Of a DNA stretch of 64,000 nucleotides, positions 56,125-64,000 are shown one piece after another. The number at the start of each line of letters is the position of its first letter. Within the stretch, counting starts at the first letter, position 1. Origin of the DNA: CAVZAB01 sp963773155 (GTDB lineage: Bacteria > Pseudomonadota > Alphaproteobacteria > Rhizobiales > Beijerinckiaceae); the NCBI GenBank assembly GCA_963773155.1, contig CAVZAB010000009.1:62001-126000 (forward strand), given 5' to 3'. The translations under genes were made by a program, and so were the position numbers. Below the pieces are notes generated by a model, which ran no database searches, had not been told where the DNA came from, and saw only the letters and a list, made by a program, of their open reading frames with translations.

Positions 56125-57420
56125 CTAGCCATGCACAATTTCGCCGGCAACAACCGTCAGCTTGACCCGGCCCTGTAGCCGGGCCTCGTCGAATGGCGTG
56201 TTGCCACAGCGCGAGTGGAGCCGCGCCGGATCGACCAAGAAAGGTTCGTCCGGATCGAATCGGATCAGGTCGGCCGGCGCCAGGCGCGCGAGCCGCCCCT
56301 GCTCCAGCCCCAATATCTCGGCTGGGCGCAGGCTCATCGCGGCGATCAGCCGCGACAACGGCACGTCGCCGCTGTGCATCAGGCGGAGCGCTGCGGCCAA
56401 CATTGTTTCGAGGCCGATCGCGCCATTCGCCGCCTCGGCAAACGGCAGCCGTTTGGTCTCCACATCCTGCGGATTATGGTCGGAGACGATGACATCGAGA
56501 ACCCCGCTCGCCAAGGCCGCGACCAGCGCTTGTCGTTCCTCCTCCGCGCGCAACGGCGGCGCCAGCTTGAGGAATGTGCGATAGTCACCGATATCATTCT
56601 CATTGAGCGTCAGATGATTGATCGAAGCGGCGCAGCTTACCGGGAGGCCGGCAGCCTTCGCCTGCCGCAACACTTCGAGCGACTGACGAGTGCTGACGAG
56701 CGCCGCATGATAGCGCGCACCGGTCAGGCCGACCAGCCGCAAGTCGCGCTCGACGACGATCGTCTCGGCTTCGCGTGGGATCCCGGGAAGTCCGAGCCGG
56801 CTCGCCAATTCGCCCTCGTTCATCACTCCTTCCGCGGCCAAGCAGCGATCTTCCGCATAATGCATGACGAGTGCATCGAAATCGCGCGCATAGGTCAGGA
56901 CACGACGCATCACTTTCGCATCGGCGATCGAAAACGGGCCATCGGTAAAGGCAGTCGCACCGGCCGCCTTGAGCAAACCAATCTCGGCAATCTCGCGGCC
57001 TGCCAGGCCCTTGGTAAGGGCGGCAGCCGGCAGGACTCGGACACGGCCGACGTCGCGGGCACGCCGCACCAGCGAATCGACTAGCGCTGGATCGTCGACT
57101 GGCGGACTGGTGTTGGGCATTGTGATGATCGTCGTCACGCCGCCGGCGGCCGCCGCCGCCGAGGCACTGATGATCGTCTCCCGGTGCTCGGCGCCAGGTT
57201 CCCCGACAAAGGCGCGCATGTCGATAAGGCCGGGGCAGAGAACGTCGCCCCCGCAATCGATGATCCGGACGTGACCGGCCACGGAATCACGGCCGATCGC
57301 CGGACCGATGTCGCGGATACGGCCATCCTCGATGAGGATTCCGCCGTAGCTCTCGCCATCCGTTGCCGGATCGACCAGCCGCGCGTTGATCAGGGCAAGC
57401 GGCAACGCACCGGTCTTCAT
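56125..57420 (-). CDS. Dihydroorotase-like protein lacking the catalytic HxH site
   Basis: Amidohydrolase-fold protein of 431 residues paired with pyrB. The metal-binding HxH following GLIDM in active dihydroorotases is replaced: the segment reads GLIDMRAFVGEPGAEHRET. The late segment is SDHNPQDVETKRLPFAEAA. This is the pattern of the non-catalytic PyrC-like partner (often named PyrX or PyrC') that stabilises aspartate transcarbamoylase in Pseudomonas-type complexes. The start at 57420 (MKTGALPLALINARLVDPA) is 104 bases after pyrB; the frame is open to 57654 across the pyrB end. A true pyrC should exist elsewhere. Confidence 0.88.
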   Translation of the reverse strand: MKTGALPLALINARLVDPATDGESYGGILIEDGRIRDIGPAIGRDSVAGHVRIIDCGGDVLCPGLIDMRAFVGEPGAEHRETIISASAAAAAGGVTTIITMPNTSPPVDDPALVDSLVRRARDVGRVRVLPAAALTKGLAGREIAEIGLLKAAGATAFTDGPFSIADAKVMRRVLTYARDFDALVMHYAEDRCLAAEGVMNEGELASRLGLPGIPREAETIVVERDLRLVGLTGARYHAALVSTRQSLEVLRQAKAAGLPVSCAASINHLTLNENDIGDYRTFLKLAPPLRAEEERQALVAALASGVLDVIVSDHNPQDVETKRLPFAEAANGAIGLETMLAAALRLMHSGDVPLSRLIAAMSLRPAEILGLEQGRLARLAPADLIRFDPDEPFLVDPARLHSRCGNTPFDEARLQGRVKLTVVAGEIVHG

Positions 57421-57524
57421 GCCGGCAGCATCAAATCGAACCGAAAGCTGAACGATGCGGCTCGCACGCCGCAAAGACCCCTGCCAGCGGCAATCGCCCG
57501 CCTTGCTGCGTCCGTGTCCATGCT

Positions 57525-58475
57525 TCACCCATTCGGCAAATTGCGCGCCAGAGCCTCGAGAACCGCCATACGAACGGCGACCCCCATCTCGACCTGTTCG
57601 CGGATCAAGGACTGGGCGCCATCGGCAACCCGCGTATCGATTTCGACACCGCAATTCATCGGGCCCGGATGTAGGACCAAAGCGTCATGGCGGGCATAGG
57701 CCAGTTTCTCCTCGTCCAATCCGAAGAAATGGAAATATTCCTTACGTGAAGGAACGAAGGCGCCGTCCATGCGTTCGAGCTGCAATCGCAGCATCATTAC
57801 GATGTCGACATCCTTGAGACCGCTGCGCATATCGCGAAAGATCTCGACGCCCATCCGTTCGATACCCTGCGGCAGCAAGGTCGAGGGACCCACGACGCGG
57901 ACCCTGGCGCCAAGCGCCGAGAGAAGGATCATGTTGGAGCGGGCCACACGCGAATGCATGATGTCGCCGCAAATCGCGACGGTCAGGCCTTCGATCCGCC
58001 CCTTGTTCCGGCGAATGGTCAGAGCGTCGAGCAATGCCTGCGTAGGATGTTCGTGCCCGCCGTCCCCAGCGTTGACGACCGAGCAATCGACCTTGCGAGC
58101 GAGCAAGTGGACAGCGCCGGCATGATTGTGGCGCACGACCAGAATATCAGGGCGCATAGCATTCAATGTCGCCGCCGTATCGATGAGGGTCTCGCCTTTT
58201 TTCAACGCCGAATTGGCGACGGCCATGTTCATGACGTCGGCACCAAGCCGCTTCCCGGCCAGTTCGAACGAGGATTGGGTGCGGGTCGAGGCTTCAAAGA
58301 ACAGATTGATCTGGGTTCGTCCGCGCAGCGTCACCTTCTTCTTTTCGACCTGGCGGGAAACATTGACGGCCTCCTCTGCAAGATCGAGAAGGCTGGTAAT
58401 GTCGGCGGCTGATAGGCCCTCGATGCCCAGGAGATGGCGATGCGGGAACGACGCGGGAGGGCGAGCGGTCGACAT
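57525..58475 (-). CDS. pyrB: Aspartate carbamoyltransferase catalytic subunit
   Basis: Forms carbamoyl-aspartate, the committed pyrimidine step. The 316 residues have the carbamoyl-phosphate motif FFEASTRTQSSFELAGKRL, VVRHNHAGAVHLL, the GDIMHSRVARSN segment and the C-terminal LHPGPMNCGVEID. It is followed by the PyrC-like gene, as in non-PyrI class A/B transcarbamoylases. No PyrI-like regulatory gene is seen. Confidence 0.96.
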   Translation of the reverse strand: MSTARPPASFPHRHLLGIEGLSAADITSLLDLAEEAVNVSRQVEKKKVTLRGRTQINLFFEASTRTQSSFELAGKRLGADVMNMAVANSALKKGETLIDTAATLNAMRPDILVVRHNHAGAVHLLARKVDCSVVNAGDGGHEHPTQALLDALTIRRNKGRIEGLTVAICGDIMHSRVARSNMILLSALGARVRVVGPSTLLPQGIERMGVEIFRDMRSGLKDVDIVMMLRLQLERMDGAFVPSRKEYFHFFGLDEEKLAYARHDALVLHPGPMNCGVEIDTRVADGAQSLIREQVEMGVAVRMAVLEALARNLPNG

Positions 58476-58549
58476 TAACCCGCCTCTATAGGCAGAGTCG
58501 GCCCATGCCGCAAGGCGGCGACCCCACCCCCTGCCCGGCCCCGTCCTGC

Positions 58550-60083
58550 CTAGCCGAGAGCCAGATGCGGCAGGTCGCCGACCGTGACGCCGGCAGGGGC
58601 CTGCGCCTTAGGGCTTGGATCGACATGCCGATGACCGGCATGGTCCTCGAGCACTGCGAGGAATGCAGGGTCGGGGCGCTCGTCGTGATCCAGCCCGGCC
58701 GCTGCTGTCGACGCAAAGTCTTGCTTGACCAGGACGATGTCGGCCTTGCTGATCGGATCGCCGTAGATCTTGATTGTTTCGATTATCGGCTTTCCGCCGG
58801 CCTGCCCCGTATCAAAGCTGAGCGCAATCAGCGAATATTGGTGGCGACCCTCCTTGGCGACGGGGGTGACGCTGGTTAGGCTGACAGCTCCCTCGATTTT
58901 GATCTTGTCGCCGGCTGCCTTGTTGAAACCGATGATGGTCTCGACATTGTCTGTGGTCGCTGACGTACCAGGTTCAATCGAGGCGGCGCCTGCCGCGTCA
59001 TGGCCGACATTGATTGCCGCCGACCTGCCGAGATGGAACGCGAAGCCCTCGCTCGCGGCGGGCGAGCCGGCAGTGGCTTGCGCATGGGAATCGCCGGGAG
59101 ACCCCGTTTCGGCGTTGCAACCGGCGGCGGCCAATTCTCTGCCGGCGGGATGGAGCGTCGTCAATTTGGCGACAATGTCGGCAAGTGTCGAGGAAAGGGT
59201 CAAGGCGGAGCCATGGGCTGGCTTTAGGGCAACCGCCGGGTCAACGCTGATCCAGGCTGTCTCGTTTGGCGCGGTCGGGGAATAAAAGGTGGCCGAGTCT
59301 TGGGCGGGCTCAGCTTTGCCGGCGGTCTGGGGCGGAGGGCTTGCCGGCGAGCCAGACCGCAACGCGCCTGGCGCGCCCGACAGGACCGCTGCGGCGTTCA
59401 GGCCATTGGCATTGTCGAGTTCCGGCGCTCAAGGTCATGGTGTTGGCGGCGACATCGGCGGCGTTGTCGGCAAGTGCCGCCGCAGCGCTCTCAACCAGAC
59501 TTCTGTCACCGATCTGCAGGGCATGGCCCAGCAAGCCGGCAATCGTCCCGGCATTGCCATGGCTAGTCATTTCGCTAGCAAATGGCGCCGCGATACCGTG
59601 GTCCTGCGCCTCGACGAAATTGTTGGCCCGGGCGGCGTAAGCCCTAATATCGGCGAGCAATTGCTTGATCGCGGCCTGATCGGAGGAGCCGATGAGGGCG
59701 AGGCTCCGCATGCCGAGATTGCTCGAATTGGCGACCCATTGCGCGATTAATTTGCGTATTGGATCTGTGAACGAGTTGGCGGCCGCCGCATTGTGGATTT
59801 TCCCGGCGGGGCCAGTCGAGGCCGGCGAACGCGACATGGAATTGCCCCTGCCGTCGGGGGGATTGGTGTGCATTGCCTCGGCAGCCGCCCCGCCAAGGGC
59901 GTGATCGTCATGGTTGAGACGCGCCACCATCACCTTGATCCCTGCGCCGCCGGTGCTTTCGGCCTCAAGCTGGGCAGCGTGAAAATTGGCGACGTTCGTT
60001 TCGAAGGCAGCGAGTTCGAAGATGAGACTGCCGATAGCGTAGCTGTTGCCGCTGCCTTTTTCTGCGACTTGGGCTTCCGCCAC
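58550..60083 (-). pseudogene. Putative type I secretion cargo, one frameshift
   Basis: Two overlapping frames read as one protein of about 510 residues if a base is removed near 59414-59422, where VAANTMTLSAG continues as DNANGLNAAAVLSGAPG. The start is a GTG at 60083 after GGAG (VAEAQVAEKGSGNSYAIGSL). No signal peptide is seen. The C-terminal 150 residues include TDNVETIIGFNKAAGDKIKI and IIETIKIYGDPISKADIVLV, resembling the segment after RTX repeats in type I substrates, but no GGxGxD repeats are present. It lies beside an ABC transporter and HlyD-like gene, hence the inferred role. Family unknown. Confidence 0.6.
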
Positions 60084-60452
60084 AATGACCAACTCCAAAA
60101 ATGCAAATCTCCAAATCTGTGGCAAGCGGCCATAGCCAATGAACAGACAATGTCCGTCGCATTAGTTCGGCCAAGGCGTTGGGCTCGGCGCTAGTCCCCT
60201 CGATGGCCAACAGTTCGGTCAGCATCCGTGACACGCAATTCAAGCGATGCGAGGCCACGTGTATGTCTAAGAAAATCGCGGCTCATTCCGGCGAATTGAT
60301 GAAACCATCCGTCTGGCGCGCGGTCATTGTTGGGCAATTCCGGGGCAATCGACCATGCCGGTTGAATTTTGGCCCGGCATAGACAAAAATGCCGCAATTC
60401 GAGCCAATTGTTTAGGGGCGAGGCGGATTGGCCGGAGAAGCATGTCAAGCGG

Positions 60453-61226
60453 ATGGAGCGGCCAGTGACTATTCGGCCAGTGACTACGCGGCCAGTGACT
60501 ACGCGGCCAAGGTCGGCAAAGCGTTGGGTGCAAAAGACCATCGTCGCATTGGCGCTGGCGGCAGCTTCGACGGCCAATCCGGCCGAGGCGGCCGCCAATT
60601 TCGACCCTGCTAGCGCCGAACTGGTGTTCTTTCCTGCACCGATCCGCACTTGGACGCGGCTCTATCAGCACCCCCTGACGCTCGCCGATCTCCGCAAATC
60701 GTTGCGAATCCGCACCATTCTCGACCGGGCCGGCTTTGTACGGACTTTGGCTGGCAGCAATTCTGCCGCTCCGCCCGGCGCAAAACGGGCGCCGGATTTG
60801 GCCGTTGATGCGCCGGCAAGGCCCGCCTCCGGCATGCCGAAGGCTAGCCAGGCGAAGGCCAAATCGAACGGCGCTATCGACGTCTCTTACGGTCTGCAAT
60901 CGCTGGAAGACCGCCTCGGTACGAGCCCTGCAGTGCCGGGCGACCAAAACATCGAAGAATCCGTGCAACCGCGAGCCGACGGTCCGCTTGCGACCTATCC
61001 GGTGCCCAAAGCGCAACTCGACAGCATGCGTGCCCATGCGGCCAAGCTCGGCTTGCCGACGACCGCGGCTGTCGACGAGACGGCGGTGCCGGCACAAACC
61101 GACATGACCACGCATCGGGCCGGCCGTCGCAGCGTCGTCGATGCCTCCGAAGGCACGGCGATCGATCCGTTGCTCAACAAATCCTACGATCTGAATTCGG
61201 CCAAGACCATTCCCGCCCTTAGATAA
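60453..61226 (+). CDS. Exported protein of unknown function beside type I secretion genes
   Basis: Protein of 257 residues. The basic N-terminus contains a threefold RPVT(T/I) repeat encoded by a 15-base tandem repeat, then a signal-like hydrophobic stretch (TIVALALAAASTANPAEAAA). The mature part is Ala/Pro/Lys-rich with LVFFPAPIRTWTRLYQHPLT and LYQHPLTLADLRKSLRIRTI. The ATG at 60453 lacks a close ribosome site and the frame is open to 60369. It precedes the ABC transporter by about 320 bases in the same direction. Confidence 0.6.
   Translation: MERPVTIRPVTTRPVTTRPRSAKRWVQKTIVALALAAASTANPAEAAANFDPASAELVFFPAPIRTWTRLYQHPLTLADLRKSLRIRTILDRAGFVRTLAGSNSAAPPGAKRAPDLAVDAPARPASGMPKASQAKAKSNGAIDVSYGLQSLEDRLGTSPAVPGDQNIEESVQPRADGPLATYPVPKAQLDSMRAHAAKLGLPTTAAVDETAVPAQTDMTTHRAGRRSVVDASEGTAIDPLLNKSYDLNSAKTIPALR
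60459..60503 (+). repeat. Three tandem copies of a 15-base unit
   Basis: CGGCCAGTGACTATT, CGGCCAGTGACTACG and CGGCCAGTGACTACG follow each other, then a partial CGGCC. The unit length keeps the reading frame and encodes RPVTI/RPVTT, so copy number could vary without breaking the exported protein's leader. Confidence 0.85.
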
Positions 61227-61544
61227 TTGCCGACGCAGATCAGACAAATAATTGCCACACATAGAATAATGATTGCGGGCGGTTTCGATGATCACCGCGC
61301 CACGCATCCATAGCTGTCGAAAACCGACCATTGGCTTGTGCCAGGATATGTCTGCGGTTCTTGTCCGAAGCCGCGTTGACGTCCATGCAGATCGGGCCAA
61401 CTTGAGGCTCGAGGCATGACTATATAGCCGCAATTCATTTGCAATCTGAAGGCCCGTTCCTGTCATGCCGAAAAAAGTCAGCCCACATCTGCAATTGTTG
61501 TCATTTGAGGCCGCAACTCGCGGCCAGCAAGCGGGCCGCGGCGC
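61227..61544. other. Intergenic region before the type I secretion operon
   Basis: About 320 bases with no supported gene; AT-rich patches at 61240-61275 and 61420-61445 may hold promoter elements for the transporter operon. The minus-strand frame across it (60324-61556) is a shadow. Confidence 0.5.
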
Positions 61545-63353
61545 ATGAGCGCACATGCTGCGACGTCCGCAGAAACTATGCGCGCCGGCGCGGACGTCCG
61601 CCTCGCCCTTGCGTCCTGTCGCGGTGCCTTCATCGGCGTTGGTCTATTCTCGGGAATTATCAACTTGCTGGCTTTGACCGGGTCGCTTTATATGCTGCAA
61701 GTTTATGATCGGGTCATTCCATCGCGGAGCCTACCGACCCTGATCGGGCTGACGCTGCTGATGCTCATCCTCTATGGCGCCAACGGCGCGCTCGATCTCA
61801 TTCGCGCCCAGATCATGAATCGAGTTGGCTCGCAGATCGACCGCTCGCTGCGCCGGCGAGTCTTTGCCAGCATGCTCGCCTATCCGCTGCGCATCAGGCA
61901 GGGCGGCGACAATTTGCAATCGGTACGCGACCTCGATCAAATCCGGCAATTCCTGTCCGGCGTGGGCCCGATTGCGCTCTTCGACATGCCCTGGCTGCCG
62001 CTCTATCTCGTGCTGGTATTCGCCTTGCACCCGCTGCTCGGTGTGGTGGCGACGCTCGGCGCGGTCGCTCTTTCGTTGCTCACACTGGTCACCGAAATCA
62101 AGAGCCGACAACCAGCCCGTATTGCCGCAACCAGCCAGTCCCAGCGCCATCTGTTTAGCGAAGCCAATCGCCGTAACGCGGAAGTCATATGCGCGCTCGG
62201 CATGAGCAGTCGCATGACTGCTCTGTGGGATGGAATCAGCGAAACCCATCTCAGCGATCAGCAAAGGGCCAGCGACATTTCATCGACTTACGGAACCTTG
62301 TCGAAAGTCATGCGGATGGTTCTGCAATCGATCATCCTGGGCCTCGGCGCCTATTTGGTCATCCAGGGCGAGGCTAGCGCCGGTGTCATCATCGCCTCGT
62401 CGATTACCGTGTCGCGGGCGCTGGCGCCGATCGAGATCGCGATCGCCCATTGGAAGGGATTCCTCGCCGCACGCCAAAGCTACGCCCGACTGAACCAAGT
62501 GCTCGCCGCCTTGCCGCCGGAGCCGGCCCGCGCGGCGCTGCCAAAGCCCTGCCAGCAGCTCGCCGTCAACGCTCTGAGTGTCGCCGCTCCCGGCCAGACC
62601 AAGCCGCTGATTAGCGATGTTTCTTTCACGCTGGAGCGCGGTGCCGGGCTTGGCATTATCGGGCCCAGCGCATCGGGAAAATCGAGCCTCGCTCGCGCAC
62701 TTGTAGGCGCCTGGCTCCCAATGCGCGGCGAAGTTCGGCTCGATGGCGCTGCACTGGGACAATGGCCGCAGGACTTGCTGGGCCGCCATATCGGTTATTT
62801 GCCGCAGGACATCGAATTGTTCGATGGCACCATCGCCGAAAACATCGCTCGCTTTGAACCCGAGGCAGAGATGGAGGCGGTACTCGCGGCCACCCGCGTT
62901 GCCGGAATCCACGATCTTATTTTGCATCTGCCCGATGGCTACAACACCCGTATCGGCGAGGCCGGCGCCTGTCTTTCAGCTGGACAAAGGCAGCGGCTCG
63001 GTCTCGCCCGCGCCCTTTACGGCGATCCTTTTCTGGTCGTGCTTGACGAACCCAATTCCAATCTCGATCGCAATGGCGATGCCGGCCTGACCGAGGCGAT
63101 CCGCCTGGTGCGGGCCCGCGGCGGCATTGTCATCGTCATCGCCCATCGTCCTTCTGCCATAGCCGGCGTCGATCAATTGCTGGTCATAAATCAAGGCAGG
63201 GTGTTCGCCTTCGGACCCAAGGCGACGATCGCGGGAACCATGCCGCAGGAGCCTGAAACCGCGACCGAGACAACCGAGACGCTGCGAGCGAGTGCCAAGG
63301 TTACCCATCTGGTGCGCCGCAACAGGGATAGCGGTAAACGGCAATCGACCTGA
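61545..63353 (+). CDS. Type I secretion system permease/ATPase (PrtD/PrsD-like)
   Basis: Inner-membrane ABC exporter of 602 residues that energises one-step secretion through HlyD- and TolC-like partners. The membrane domain has six helices, beginning VGLFSGIINLLALTGSLYML. The ATPase has Walker A GPSASGKSSLARAL, Q-loop GYLPQDIELFDGTIAENI, signature LSAGQRQRLGLARAL, Walker B FLVVLDEPNSNLD and the switch histidine IVIAHRP. There is no N-terminal C39 peptidase. The HlyD-like gene follows 10 bases later. Confidence 0.93.
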   Translation: MSAHAATSAETMRAGADVRLALASCRGAFIGVGLFSGIINLLALTGSLYMLQVYDRVIPSRSLPTLIGLTLLMLILYGANGALDLIRAQIMNRVGSQIDRSLRRRVFASMLAYPLRIRQGGDNLQSVRDLDQIRQFLSGVGPIALFDMPWLPLYLVLVFALHPLLGVVATLGAVALSLLTLVTEIKSRQPARIAATSQSQRHLFSEANRRNAEVICALGMSSRMTALWDGISETHLSDQQRASDISSTYGTLSKVMRMVLQSIILGLGAYLVIQGEASAGVIIASSITVSRALAPIEIAIAHWKGFLAARQSYARLNQVLAALPPEPARAALPKPCQQLAVNALSVAAPGQTKPLISDVSFTLERGAGLGIIGPSASGKSSLARALVGAWLPMRGEVRLDGAALGQWPQDLLGRHIGYLPQDIELFDGTIAENIARFEPEAEMEAVLAATRVAGIHDLILHLPDGYNTRIGEAGACLSAGQRQRLGLARALYGDPFLVVLDEPNSNLDRNGDAGLTEAIRLVRARGGIVIVIAHRPSAIAGVDQLLVINQGRVFAFGPKATIAGTMPQEPETATETTETLRASAKVTHLVRRNRDSGKRQST

Positions 63354-63363
63354 GGGGACGGCA

Positions 63364-64000
63364 ATGTCTTATATTAGTGAATTGCTCGACCAATTGCCGG
63401 GCGACTTAGTGCCACGCGAGGCGAGCGGTCAGCCAAGCGAGAACTACTGGCGTCGGTTGGCCCTTGCGGCCTGGCGGGCGCAAGACTATCTGGGCCGTCT
63501 CTTCCATCAAGAAACTTTGACACTTGCACGCCGCATACCATCGGCGCTATCCGCTCGGACGCCGCCGGATATCCGCAAACTCCTGTCGACCGGTACCTTG
63601 GTCGTTGGCCTTCTCGTCGGCGGCGTCGGCGGTTGGGCGGCGACGACATCGCTCGCCGGCGCGGTCATTGTGCCCGGCACGGTCGTCGTCGACACCAGCA
63701 GCAAGAAGATCCAGCATCCGGTCGGCGGTATCGTCGGCGAGATTAGGGTTGCCGACGGCGATCACGTCACTGCCGGGGCCTTGCTCGTGCGCCTCGACGA
63801 CACCGTGACACGGGCCAACCTCGAGGTTATCACCAAACAGCTCGACGAGATCGCTATACGGCAAGCCCGGCTTAAGGCCGAGCGCGACAATGCCGAGCGG
63901 CTGCTTGTGCCGGACACGCTCGCCAAGCGGATGGCCGAGCCCATAGTGCGCGAGATGATTGCCGGCGAGACGAGCCTCTTCGAAAGCCGGCGCGCCGCCC
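63364..64000 (+). CDS. HlyD/PrtE-family membrane fusion protein (3' end outside window)
   Basis: Periplasmic adaptor of the type I secretion system. The ATG at 63364 follows GAGGGGAC. About 212 residues are visible: a cytoplasmic N-terminus longer than usual (about 75 residues, YISELLDQLPGDLVPREASG), a transmembrane segment (LVVGLLVGGVGGWAATTSLA), then the half-lipoyl start VVDTSSKKIQHPVGGIVGEI, VADGDHVTAGALLVRLDDT and the entry to the coiled coil. The remainder and any outer-membrane partner lie beyond the window. Confidence 0.92.
   Translation, partial: MSYISELLDQLPGDLVPREASGQPSENYWRRLALAAWRAQDYLGRLFHQETLTLARRIPSALSARTPPDIRKLLSTGTLVVGLLVGGVGGWAATTSLAGAVIVPGTVVVDTSSKKIQHPVGGIVGEIRVADGDHVTAGALLVRLDDTVTRANLEVITKQLDEIAIRQARLKAERDNAERLLVPDTLAKRMAEPIVREMIAGETSLFESRRAA

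Noticed and set aside
60324..61556. 410-codon minus-strand frame across the exported-protein gene
   Set aside because: Arg/Cys-rich shadow composition with repeated RSHWP pieces from the tandem repeat; no ribosome site.
1..64000. CRISPR array
   Set aside because: No set of regularly spaced 24-40 base identical repeats was seen anywhere in the window.

Overview
The window is a contiguous stretch of an alphaproteobacterial chromosome, most likely Hyphomicrobiales (Rhizobiales). The evidence is gene order and families: rpoZ-rsh-pyrE-pdxJ-acpS-lepB-rnc-era-recO-parC, glyA-nrdR-ribD-ribE, gatC-gatA-gatB, pyrB next to a metal-site-less PyrC, an LdtR-type MarR regulator near an L,D-transpeptidase, and a Porin_2-type porin. 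No species is claimed.

Layout. 1-9.4 kb: riboflavin/one-carbon operon (ribE partial, ribD, nrdR, glyA), L,D-transpeptidase, DUF1295 membrane protein, LdtR-like regulator, a small membrane protein with a 3-hydroxyisobutyryl-CoA hydrolase-like gene, and hemB. 9.4-21.4 kb: RDD protein, bpt, parC, then the long minus-strand block recO to rpoZ (DNA repair, ribosome and RNA maturation, protein export, ACP activation, PLP and pyrimidine synthesis, stringent response). 21.6-31 kb: a NYN-nuclease/uracil-DNA-glycosylase fusion ORF, smpB, dapA, a lytic transglycosylase, an alpha/beta hydrolase, and an OmpA/BON-like protein paired with a helix-hairpin-helix membrane protein. 31.2-33.3 kb: a porin interrupted by three frameshifts, followed by a clear terminator.

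33.3-48.5 kb is an accessory, largely decayed segment. It holds remnants of a bacterial eRF1-like protein, a flavin monooxygenase, an integrated-element primase/helicase and an IS5-like transposase. It also holds a few apparently intact genes: an orphan beta-rich protein, a class III adenylate cyclase with TPRs flanked by diverged direct repeats, and a large secreted HExxE-motif protein. It abuts the 3' end of tRNA-Ser(GCU), a typical integration point.

48.6-64 kb returns to core functions: small secreted proteins, a histone H1-like protein, gatCAB, a metal-dependent hydrolase, ruvX, plsY, and pyrC-like/pyrB. It ends in a type I secretion locus (putative exported cargo, small exported protein, ABC transporter, HlyD-like adaptor) that runs off the window.

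Several conserved genes (era, rpoZ, the porin, the secretion cargo) carry single-base frameshifts. Because era and rpoZ sit in otherwise perfect operons, part of this is probably base-level sequence error. The baeRF-like gene and the primase/helicase, which have internal deletions and in-frame stops, look like true pseudogenes; the monooxygenase is heavily frameshifted and is probably decayed too.
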